NCBI GenBank assembly: GCA_021815005.1
Contig: JAKAHL010000144.1
Coordinates: 1 to 5,881 of the forward strand
Direction of reading: 5' to 3'
DNA from: Chloroflexota bacterium
GTDB taxonomy: Bacteria > Chloroflexota > Limnocylindria > Limnocylindrales > CSP1-4
DNA: 5,881 nt
Shown: positions 1 to 5,361 of the stretch, piece after piece
Layout: each line of letters begins with the position of its first letter
Numbering within the stretch: position 1 is the stretch's first letter
Program-made: the position numbers and the translations under genes
Notes under the pieces: generated by a model
The model's database searches: none
What the model was told of the DNA's origin: nothing
The model's input: only the letters and a program-made list of their open reading frames with translations

Positions 1-1
1 G

Positions 2-514
2 GCCGACAAGGCGGAGGTGGAGAAGCTCGTCGCGCGCATGGAGGCCGACATGCGGGCCGCGGCGAAGGAGCTGGAGTTCGAGCGCGCGGCCGCGCTGCGC
101 GACGAGATCCAGCAGGTCCGGCTGCGCGTGCTGGAGCAGGACGCGTCGGTGACCGTCGCGCGGGCCGCGGAACGGGCCGCGAGGGACGCTCTGCTGCCGG
201 CCAAGGAGCGGGCGGCGGCGCATCGGCCGGGCGCAGGACGCGGGCGCGGGCCGATGGAGCCCGCGATCGAGGTGACCGAGGTTACGGTGCTGCCCGCGGG
301 CGAGGAGCCGGCGCTGGGCGAGCTCGATGACGCCGCTGGCGGCGCGATCGCGACCGACCTGTTCCCGGGCATTCGCGACGAGCACGACGACGACGACGAC
401 GGCTGGCAGGCCCGCTGGCTGGACCGTCCCACGTGGGACCGCTCGGTGACGCCCAACGTCCGCAAGCGCACGGGCCAGCGTCCGCCGCGCCGGGGCCGGC
501 CGCACGGCTACTGA
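2..514 (+). CDS. uvrB: UvrB C-terminus (excinuclease ABC subunit B), 5' partial
   Basis: This is the 3' end of the gene for UvrB, the helicase-like damage-verification subunit of the UvrABC nucleotide excision repair complex in the cytoplasm. The frame is open from the first bases of the window, so the helicase domains and the true start lie upstream. The GTG at 17 is an internal valine codon. The visible N-terminal part is a UVR motif: an acidic/basic amphipathic hairpin containing AAAKELEFERAAALRDEI at about 68-121. In known UvrB this motif contacts the homologous region of UvrC. UvrB of many bacteria ends soon after this motif. Here about 125 more residues follow: an Ala/Arg-rich linker, an acidic stretch with five consecutive Asp (386-400), then a basic tail with VRKRTGQRPPRRGRPHGY before the TGA at 512. 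The family call is firm; any role for the tail is unknown. Confidence 0.9.
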   Translation, partial: ADKAEVEKLVARMEADMRAAAKELEFERAAALRDEIQQVRLRVLEQDASVTVARAAERAARDALLPAKERAAAHRPGAGRGRGPMEPAIEVTEVTVLPAGEEPALGELDDAAGGAIATDLFPGIRDEHDDDDDGWQARWLDRPTWDRSVTPNVRKRTGQRPPRRGRPHGY

Positions 515-580
515 GCCGGCCGGGCGTCGCGGGCCACCCCACAAACCCGGCCGTGCCGTTCTCGGTTCAACGCGCCGCCC

Positions 581-680
581 GAGGGGCGCACGCCGCCGTC
601 CCGGGGCGCACGCTGTACGGCGCACGCGGCCCGGGGCGCGCGCGCCGCATCGCCCGGGGGCGCACGCCGGGCCGGGGCAC
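581..680. repeat. Irregular GGGGCGCACGC-type repeat cluster
   Basis: The core GGGGCGCA or a close variant occurs at 583, 603, 633 (as GGGGCGCG) and 657, with a decayed GGGGCAC copy at 674. The spacings are 20, 30, 24 and 17, so this is not a strict tandem array. It may simply reflect biased GC-rich sequence. No function can be assigned. Confidence 0.4.
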
Positions 681-688
681 GGCCCCGC

Positions 689-714
689 TGTTCCCCCCGG
701 CTACGAACGCGACG
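689..714 (+). repeat. 26-bp repeat, copy D (inverted relative to A-C)
   Basis: It begins TGTTCC and contains GGCTACGAAC followed by GCGACG. It matches the reverse complement of copy B at 20 of 26 positions by eye. Downstream of the TGTTCC start it is closest to copy A: both carry GGCTACGAA followed by CGCGACG. With copy A it forms the inverted ends of a 110-bp interval. Confidence 0.6.
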
Positions 715-771
715 TGGTGAGCCGGGCCACGACCGCTCAGAGGCCATCGCGGCACGGCAGGAGCCGGAACC

Positions 772-798
772 CGTCGCGTTTCGTAGCCCCACGGAACA
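772..798 (-). repeat. 26-bp repeat, copy A
   Basis: Read on the minus strand it begins TGTTCC and contains GGGCTACGAAACGCGACG. It has one extra base relative to the other copies. The shared core CTACGAA lies at 780-786, exactly 82 bp before the same core in copy B. Confidence 0.65.
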
Positions 799-854
799 GG
801 TGCGGCATGGTCAGGCCGATTGGGTGCTTGGCCTCGGCGAGGCCGCGTGGAATC

Positions 855-880
855 GGTCGAGTTCGTAGCCCACCGGAACA
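855..880 (-). repeat. 26-bp repeat, copy B
   Basis: On the plus strand this reads GGTCGAGTTCGTAGCCCACC then GGAACA. It is identical to copy C at 25 of 26 positions. The core TTCGTAG lies at 862-868, 82 bp from the cores of both neighbouring copies. Confidence 0.75.
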
Positions 881-936
881 GATGCTGCGCCGCCGGGCTC
901 TCACGGGGCCCGGGCGACGATCCGGTGGACAGATCC

Positions 937-962
937 GGTCGAGTTCGTAGCCCACCTGAACA
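937..962 (-). repeat. 26-bp repeat, copy C
   Basis: On the plus strand this reads GGTCGAGTTCGTAGCCCACC then TGAACA, differing from copy B only at the G/T before GAACA. It is the last copy before the insertion sequence. No further copy occurs 82 bp to the right (about 1026) or in the flank beyond the insertion sequence. Confidence 0.75.
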
Positions 963-1053
963 TGACGGCCAGGCGCTGACCCTGACCGACGGCTCGGCAA
1001 GGTCCGCCCGACGTCCCGGGCGGCGCAGGCTGCCACCACAATGCGCGCGTAAG

Positions 1054-1069
1054 CCCGGATCCACCGAAC
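1054..1069 (+). repeat. Left terminal inverted repeat of the IS1380-family element
   Basis: CCCGGATCCACCGAAC is the exact reverse complement of the right end at 2699-2714. It is preceded by GTAAG, the left half of the probable target duplication. Confidence 0.85.
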
Positions 1070-1160
1070 CCACGGCTTGATTCACGATCCGAGACAGCAG
1101 AACAGGTGCCCAACTGATCGGGAATGATGGCCTTGAGAGAAACCCATCAGCACCGAACCG

Positions 1161-1165
1161 AGGAG
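1161..1165 (+). promoter_or_regulatory. Ribosome binding site of the transposase
   Basis: AGGAG lies 10 nt before the ATG at 1176. This spacing is slightly long but usable, and it supports that start over the later in-frame GTG codons. I could not identify a convincing promoter between the left inverted repeat and this site. Confidence 0.5.
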
Positions 1166-1175
1166 CACCTGCTGG

Positions 1176-2504
1176 ATGCGATCTTCCCACAACCTCGACC
1201 GGCTCGGCGTGGCGTTCGACGGGGCGCAACTGGTTGCCGACGCGGGCCTCCTGCTGCCCGCCACCCTGGCCCAGCACCTCGGCCTCCGCGAGCTCGTCGG
1301 GGAGTCCCTCGACCTCGGGGCGGCACCCGGCCGGGCGAACGTCGGCGACAAGCTCCTCACGCTGGTCGCCTCGGCGCTCGCGGGCGGCGACTGCATCGAC
1401 GACGCGGCGGCCCTGCGGGCCGGGGGCGCGGACCGGGTCCTCGGCTTCACGGTGAAGGCCGCCTCCACCGTGGGCACGTTCCTGCGCAGCTTCCGCTGGG
1501 GCCACGTCCGCCAGCTCGACCGGGTGAGCCGGGCACTCCTCTCCCGGGCCTGGGCCGCCGGAGCGGGTCCGGGATCGGCGCCCTTCACGATCGACCTCGA
1601 CTCGACGATCTGCGAGACGTACGGCCTCGCGAAAGAGGGTGCCGTCCACCACGGGTACACCCACGTCCGCGGCTATCACCCCCTGCTCGCGGTCGCGGCA
1701 GGGTCGGGCGACGTCCTCGCGGCCCGCCTGCGCGAGGGCCGGGCCGCCACGGTCCGGGGATCTGCCCACTTCCTGCGCGAGACGATCGGGCGGGTCCGGG
1801 GAGCGGGAGCCACAGGCGAGCTCACGATGCGTGCGGACTCGGGGTTCTATGCCCATGACGTCGTGGCTGTCTGCCGGAAGATGGGCGTCCGCTTCTCCAT
1901 CACGGCCCGCTTCCACGGCCGGAGGCTGCGGTCGCTCATCGAGGCCATGCCGGAACATGCCTGGACGCCGATCCCGTACCCGATCGAGGGCGGGGCCGAC
2001 GTGGCGGAGATCACGTACACCCCGTTCGCCGCCGAGTCTGACGCGACGCCCGTCCGGCTGATCGTGCGCCGGGTGCGACCGAAGGAAGGCTCCCAGCTCG
2101 CGCTCCTCACGCTCTACGACTACCACCCCTTCATCACCGACCGGATCGGCGACCTGCTCAGCCTCGAGGCCGACCACCGCCGGCACGCCGAGGTCGAGAA
2201 CGCCATCCGCGACCTCAAGTACGGGATGGGCCTCAACCACCTGCCGTCGGGCAGGTTCGCCGCCAACGGCGCCTGGCTCGCGGTCCAGGTCCTCGCCCAC
2301 AACCTCGCCCGCTGGACCGCACGGCTCGGACTCGGCGTCGGGATCGTCACGACCAAGACGCTCCGGCGACGCTTCTTCGCGCTTGTCGGGCGGCTCACCC
2401 GGAGCGCCCGGCGCCAGACGCTCCACCTGCCTCCTGACTGGCCCTGGGCCGCCGAGTTCCTCTCCGCGCTCGCGCGGCTGCGGGCGATCCCGCTGCTCGC
2501 CTGA
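1176..2504 (+). CDS. IS1380-family DDE transposase
   Basis: This 442-aa protein should bind the element's terminal repeats and catalyse cut-and-join transposition. The sequence carries the IS1380 (Transposase DDE group 1) landmarks. These are FTIDLDSTICETYG around residues 137-150 with the first acidic site D140/D142, then GYTHVRGYHPLLAV, then LTMRADSGFYAHDVV with the second Asp D221, and HAEVENAIRDLKYGMGLNHL with the probable catalytic Glu E341 in an EN-x3-DLK context. The conserved AAN-AWLAVQVLAHNLARWTA block follows. The length is usual for the family, and no frameshift or internal stop is present. The ATG at 1176 is chosen because AGGAG precedes it and the N-terminus NLDRLGVAFD fits family starts. 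It is the only gene of the element. The family assignment is firm; activity is inferred from the intact residues and ends. Confidence 0.93.
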   Translation: MRSSHNLDRLGVAFDGAQLVADAGLLLPATLAQHLGLRELVGESLDLGAAPGRANVGDKLLTLVASALAGGDCIDDAAALRAGGADRVLGFTVKAASTVGTFLRSFRWGHVRQLDRVSRALLSRAWAAGAGPGSAPFTIDLDSTICETYGLAKEGAVHHGYTHVRGYHPLLAVAAGSGDVLAARLREGRAATVRGSAHFLRETIGRVRGAGATGELTMRADSGFYAHDVVAVCRKMGVRFSITARFHGRRLRSLIEAMPEHAWTPIPYPIEGGADVAEITYTPFAAESDATPVRLIVRRVRPKEGSQLALLTLYDYHPFITDRIGDLLSLEADHRRHAEVENAIRDLKYGMGLNHLPSGRFAANGAWLAVQVLAHNLARWTARLGLGVGIVTTKTLRRRFFALVGRLTRSARRQTLHLPPDWPWAAEFLSALARLRAIPLLA

Positions 2505-2514
2505 CCGTCAGGCG
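2498..2514 (+). terminator. Small hairpin at the transposase stop codon
   Basis: CGCCTGAC and GTCAGGCG flank one central base, giving as RNA a 6-bp stem with a 5-nt loop over the TGA stop. No T-tract follows, so it may be a weak 3' end signal of the transposase mRNA or coincidence in GC-rich DNA. Confidence 0.3.
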
Positions 2515-2698
2515 ACCACCCCGCTGCTCGAGGGCTGGCGTCAGCCTGCGCGAAATCAGCCGCCGGGCGTTCCGAGACGGCCCACGCGGCCACGTTTGAC
2601 CTTCAGCGGGCCGCCGTTCGCCCGTCTGCGCAGCCGATTCGTCCACGCCGGCGTGGCTTCGGGCCGCAAACGGGCTCGTCAGCGGCCCGGCCGGCTCA

Positions 2699-2714
2699 GT
2701 TCGGTGGATCCGGG
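2699..2714 (-). repeat. Right terminal inverted repeat of the IS1380-family element
   Basis: GTTCGGTGGATCCGGG is the exact reverse complement of 1054-1069. It is followed by CTAAG, matching the left flank GTAAG at four of five positions. Between the transposase stop and this end lie about 194 bp without a gene, containing a perfect 14-bp palindrome CCACGCCGGCGTGG at 2643-2656. Confidence 0.85.
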
Positions 2715-2969
2715 CTAAGCAGGGGCGCTGAGGGGCGAGAGCGAGCAGGCCGGCCGCGTCGAGTGCCGGTGGCAGCGCGACCAGCTCCCGGATGCGATCC
2801 GCGAGCTGGTGCTCGATGACCAACGCGTGCGCAACGAGATCTGCTGGTCGCTGTTCGACTGCTGAGCCGCCCACCGTTTCGTCAGCTGAGCGCGGCCGGC
2901 CGCACGCGCGCGGACGGCCCGCCCGCTGTTCGAGCAAGCGGGCAGACCGTCCGGCGAGAAGCTGCTGCC
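2715..2969. other. Intergenic stretch between the IS and the convergent glycosyltransferase gene
   Basis: A 48-codon plus-strand frame ends at the TGA at 2863-2865, with the tail RELVLDDQRVRNEICWSLFDC. It has no start codon, and a TAA directly precedes it at 2716, so it is not the remainder of a gene cut by the element. I recognise no domain in it. The rest is the hairpin listed separately. This is probably a non-coding or decayed region. Confidence 0.5.
2911..2953 (-). terminator. Two-part hairpin downstream of the family 39 glycosyltransferase
   Basis: CGGACGG (2911-2917) pairs with CCGTCCG (2947-2953). Inside it, GCCCGCT (2921-2927) pairs with AGCGGGC (2937-2943). A 3-by-3 internal loop separates the two stems, and the apical loop is 9 nt. 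The structure starts 16 nt past the glycosyltransferase stop on the minus strand. No U-tract follows, as is common in high-GC actinobacteria. It could also act on plus-strand transcripts leaving the insertion sequence. Confidence 0.55.
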
Positions 2970-4949
2970 TCAGCTCGCCGAAGCCGCGGCGACCGTGGCG
3001 CAGTCGTAAATCGAGGTCGACGTCCCGTTGACACTCACGGCGGCGCACGCCGACTGGACCCAGGAGGCGATGTCGCTCGATGCGTTGTTGCCGCCCGGCC
3101 CGCCACCACGTCCGCCGACCTGGATGAAGCGCAGCCGGCCCGAGGCCACGTAGGCCTGGAGCTGCGCCAGCGAGAGCGCGTTGTCGCTGCCGGTGAACCC
3201 GCCGGTGGACATCACCGCGCGACCGGTTGAGAGCTCGATCTGCCCGGCCGTGTTGGAGTCCGACACCGCGAGCAGCCAGGCGGCACTGCCCTGGTTGGCC
3301 TCGAGGTAGGCCAGCGTGTCGGCGTTCAGCGAGGATCCGCCGGAGCCGCCCATGCCGCCGCCGAACGAGGCGTTCCCGCTCGGCCCGCCGGCCGGCATCG
3401 TGCCGAGCTGGGCGATCTGGCCGCCGGGGTCGGCGAAGGCGTCGGACGCCGTCGGTCCGGCCGAGGGGTCGCCGCCCGAGTGGGCGGTCTGCATGGTGTC
3501 GATCGCGTACGCCATCGGGCCCGCCAGCAGCATCGCGAGACCGAGGCCGGCCGCCGCCACCTGGAGCCCGTGGAGGGGCGGGGCGGCCCGCAGCGCGAGC
3601 GCCGGCACCGTCAGCGCGGTGACTGCGAGCACGACCAGCCCGAGCCCGGGCGCGAACGAGGGCGTCCGGTCGAGCAGGGTGAGGGCGACCCCGGCCGAGC
3701 CCACCATCGCGAGGCCCAGCAGCACGCCCGCCCAGCTGTACCGCTCGCGGGCCCGCCACAGGGCGACCACGCCGCCGCCGACGAGGGCGCCGATCGCCGG
3801 AGCCATGGACACCACGTAGTAGCTGTGGATGGTGCCCGACATGAGGCTGTACACGACCGCGTTGACGGCCAGCCACAGGCCCCACATCTGGAACGCGGCC
3901 CGGGCCAGGTCGGTGCGCGGGGCACGGGCGCGCGCGACCAGCCCCGCCACCAGCCCGACCACCGACAACGGCAGGAACCAGCCGATCTGGCCACCGAGCT
4001 CGCTGTTGAACAGGCGCAGGATCCCGGGCACGCCCGAGAAGTTGGCCCCGTTGCCCTGGCCGCCGCCGGCGCTGCCGCCCAAGACGCGGGCAAGGCCGTC
4101 GTAGCCGAGCACCAGGTTGAGCGCCGTCCCGTCGGAGGACCCGCCCACGAACGCTCGGGCTGATGCGGGCAGCAGCGTCATCGGGATCACCCACCATGCC
4201 GAGGCGGCGGCCACCGACACGGCCGCGACGGCCAGCCCCGCAAGGCGGCGGCGCCACGAGCCGCGGCCGGCCACGGCGTACGTGATCGCGAAGGCAGGCA
4301 GGACGAGGAATCCCTGCAGGAGCTTGGTCTCGAAGGCGAGGCCGGTCAGCACGCCTGCCAGCGCGAGCCAGCGGAGGCGGTCGGTCTCGAGGGCGCGGAC
4401 GAGCGCATAGGCGCCGCCGGCGAACAGCAGGGTGAGCAGGGCGTCCGGGTTGTTGTAGCGGAAGATCAGGACGGCGGCCGGGGTCAGGGCGGTCACCAGG
4501 CCGGCGATGATCGACGCCGGCGCGCCGAACGTCCGCCGCACGGTCGCCATCACGAGCGCCACCGTGGCGACGCCCATCAGCGCCGGGGGGAGCAGGATCG
4601 ACGCCGATGACAGGCCGAACAGGCGGACCGAAAGGCCCATCACCATCGTGGCGAGCGGGGGCTTGTCGACCGTGATGAAGTTGGCGGGATCGACCGAACC
4701 CATGAACCACGCGGTCCATGACTGGCTCGCCGCCCACGCGGCGCCGCTGTAGAACACGTTGGCAAAGCCGCTGACGGTCAGGTTGACTAGGTACACGATG
4801 GCCGCGAGGGCCATCACGCCGGCGCTGGCGGGCAGGACCCAGGCGCCCTCTGCGGCGCGCTCGCGGGGCAGCAGGCGGCGCAGGCCGGCCGGCGCGGGCG
4901 TCGGTCCGGGTTGACGGCGGCCCGTGCTCGGCGGGGCGATGGCGGTCAT
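2970..4949 (-). CDS. Family 39 glycosyltransferase, YkcB-like polytopic membrane protein
   Basis: A 659-aa integral membrane protein of the PMT/ArnT/YkcB superfamily. Such enzymes transfer a sugar from a polyprenyl-phosphate donor to an acceptor on the outer membrane face; the sugar and acceptor here are not known. After a Pro-rich cytoplasmic start, the first membrane helix (about 38-60) leads into the large catalytic loop. That loop carries ANVFYSGAAWAASQSW, the acidic residue in SVDPANF (D87) and VDKPP (D95-P98), the hallmark of YkcB-like proteins. Multiple hydrophobic helices follow up to about 485, with RYNNPDALL near 164-172 and SGTIHSYYVV near 371-380. The C-terminus is an extracytoplasmic Gly/Ser-rich linker (about 508-540) and a soluble domain with VMSTGGFTGSDNALS. 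The ATG at 4949 is chosen over the in-frame start at 5096 because AGGAG lies 8 nt upstream and the extra N-terminus is low-complexity. It lies 4 nt after the GtrA-like frame, suggesting translational coupling. Confidence 0.9.
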   Translation of the reverse strand: MTAIAPPSTGRRQPGPTPAPAGLRRLLPRERAAEGAWVLPASAGVMALAAIVYLVNLTVSGFANVFYSGAAWAASQSWTAWFMGSVDPANFITVDKPPLATMVMGLSVRLFGLSSASILLPPALMGVATVALVMATVRRTFGAPASIIAGLVTALTPAAVLIFRYNNPDALLTLLFAGGAYALVRALETDRLRWLALAGVLTGLAFETKLLQGFLVLPAFAITYAVAGRGSWRRRLAGLAVAAVSVAAASAWWVIPMTLLPASARAFVGGSSDGTALNLVLGYDGLARVLGGSAGGGQGNGANFSGVPGILRLFNSELGGQIGWFLPLSVVGLVAGLVARARAPRTDLARAAFQMWGLWLAVNAVVYSLMSGTIHSYYVVSMAPAIGALVGGGVVALWRARERYSWAGVLLGLAMVGSAGVALTLLDRTPSFAPGLGLVVLAVTALTVPALALRAAPPLHGLQVAAAGLGLAMLLAGPMAYAIDTMQTAHSGGDPSAGPTASDAFADPGGQIAQLGTMPAGGPSGNASFGGGMGGSGGSSLNADTLAYLEANQGSAAWLLAVSDSNTAGQIELSTGRAVMSTGGFTGSDNALSLAQLQAYVASGRLRFIQVGGRGGGPGGNNASSDIASWVQSACAAVSVNGTSTSIYDCATVAAASAS

Positions 4950-4956
4950 GGCGCTA

Positions 4957-4961
4957 CTCCT
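4957..4961 (-). promoter_or_regulatory. Ribosome binding site deciding the glycosyltransferase start
   Basis: Read on the minus strand, AGGAG (4961-4957) lies 7 nt before the ATG at 4949. It is embedded in the last codons of the GtrA-like frame (CAG GAG TAG). Translation of the two genes is therefore probably coupled, and the upstream in-frame start at 5096 is unlikely. Confidence 0.7.
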
Positions 4962-5178
4962 GGGCCTGGGCGGATGCGGGGGCGAGTGCCCGCTGGCGGT
5001 CGGCGGCGGTGTTGCCGATGGCGGCCAGGACGAGGGCGAGGGCGTTCGCGGCCGCGGGGCCGGTCGCCGTGCGCAGGAGCAGGTAGAGGCCGGCACAGGC
5101 GGCCGTGCTCAACACGCCGATCGCCGCGAAGGCGGCGAGCTCGCGGCCCGGGCGGCGGGCGACGGGCTGCTGGAGGGT

Positions 5179-5199
5179 GGCCGGGCGGCCGGGCGGCCG
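5179..5199. repeat. Period-8 tandem repeat (CCGGGCGG) at the frame break
   Basis: Two full adjacent copies of CCGGGCGG (5181-5188 and 5189-5196) are flanked by a partial copy on each side, GG at 5179-5180 and CCG at 5197-5199. The period of eight is not a multiple of three, so gain or loss of a unit changes the reading frame of the GtrA-like gene. Loss of one unit joins its two frames exactly. Confidence 0.8.
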
Positions 5200-5311
5200 T
5201 CGGGGTGCATGGTCGAGGCCCCGGCGGCCGGCCGACGCGGGGCGGACGCCAGCGTCTGGCCGGCGGTGCCGCGGAGGGTGGGCAGGATGGCCTCGGCGTT
5301 CGTGTCCATGC

Positions 5312-5324
5312 CCCGAGTCTCGGG
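5312..5324. promoter_or_regulatory. Palindrome just upstream of the GtrA-like start
   Basis: CCCGAG-T-CTCGGG ends 2 nt before the ATG at 5309 on the minus strand and covers the place where a ribosome binding site should lie; no strong one is visible there. It could limit translation or be an operator, but in such GC-rich DNA a 6-bp arm is weak evidence. Confidence 0.25.
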
Positions 5325-5361
5325 CCCGGTCTCTTTCGAACCCGTTACGCGACGGCGCTTC

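Larger units (their letters stand above)
515..1053. other. Gene-free intergenic stretch with several repeat families
   Basis: I see no credible gene between the uvrB stop and the insertion sequence. Open frames here are compositional. The same 26-bp repeat is translated in all three frames on the minus strand (as GYELDR, GLRTRP and GATKRDG), because its 82-bp pitch is not a multiple of three. The left part (about 581-680) holds loosely spaced GGGGCGCACGC-like units. The right part (689-962) holds four copies of a longer repeat. No tRNA cloverleaf, CRISPR spacing or clear promoter was found. Confidence 0.7.
1054..2714 (+). mobile_element. Complete IS1380-family insertion sequence, about 1.66 kb
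   Basis: A single transposase gene lies between perfect 16-bp terminal inverted repeats, with CCCGGATCCACCGAAC at the left end and its exact reverse complement at the right end. The match runs two bases further outward, so the exact tips are uncertain by about 2 bp. The immediate flanks are GTAAG on the left and CTAAG on the right. This is a 4-of-5 match, or an exact TAAG if the right end carries one extra C. IS1380 elements are known to be about 1.5-1.7 kb and to duplicate 4-5 bp of target, which fits. Both ends and the transposase look intact, so recent or possible activity is inferred. The element sits between the repeat region downstream of uvrB and the converging glycosyltransferase gene, and interrupts no recognisable gene. 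Confidence 0.85.
4954..5309 (-). pseudogene. GtrA-like small membrane protein, frameshifted at an 8-bp tandem repeat
   Basis: Two overlapping frames together look like one gene. From the ATG at 5309 (MDTNAEAILPTLRGTAGQTL) the first frame runs about 38 sensible residues, then becomes Ser/Pro-rich and stops at 5109. A second frame, lacking its own upstream ATG or GTG, encodes PGRELAAFAAIGVLSTAA, then GLYLLLRTATGPAAANAL, then ALVLAAIGNTAADRQRAL, and ends at the TAG at 4954. That part matches the first two membrane helices of GtrA family proteins, which take part in polyprenyl-phosphate sugar handling and are often encoded next to family 2 and family 39 glycosyltransferases. The frames meet at a period-8 repeat (5179-5199). 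Removing one 8-bp unit joins them into a 115-aa protein. Even when restored it lacks the third and fourth GtrA helices. It may be a pseudogene, a slippage switch or a sequencing error. The homology call rests on pattern recognition only. Confidence 0.55.

Noticed and set aside
494..521. Terminator for uvrB formed by GGCCGGC and GCCGGCC
   Set aside because: The 7-bp stem overlaps the coding end and stop codon, has a 14-nt loop and no T-tract; such matches are expected by chance at this GC content.
772..962. CRISPR array
   Set aside because: Only three direct copies exist, with 55-57 bp gaps, which is too long for normal spacers. An inverted fourth copy and no cas genes argue against it.
862..962. 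tRNA fragment or attachment site suggested by GTTCG in the 26-bp repeat
   Set aside because: The arms of a T-stem do not pair around GTTCGTAG, and no acceptor or anticodon stem can be built nearby.
737..1039. A 100-aa minus-strand open frame in the repeat region
   Set aside because: It is built from the 26-bp repeats read in three different frames because the 82-bp pitch is not divisible by three. A coding repeat would keep its frame.
567..2426. A 619-aa minus-strand open frame opposite the transposase
   Set aside because: It is the antisense shadow of a clear transposase gene in GC-rich DNA. It runs through the left end of the insertion sequence into the repeat region, and its Arg/Gly/Pro-rich product resembles no family.
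2719..2865. Remnant of a gene interrupted by the insertion sequence
   Set aside because: A TAA immediately precedes the frame at 2716 and the left flank offers no matching coding sequence, so the element does not split a reading frame here.
2395..4737. A 780-aa minus-strand open frame overlapping the glycosyltransferase
   Set aside because: It is the same-strand off-frame shadow of the YkcB-like gene. It crosses the insertion sequence end and has the Arg/Pro/Gly-rich composition of a wrong frame.
4950..5096. Longer start for the glycosyltransferase at 5096
   Set aside because: The extra 49 residues are Pro/Ser/Arg-rich and lie over the GtrA-like frame, whereas the ATG at 4949 has a well-placed AGGAG and fits the family's N-terminus.
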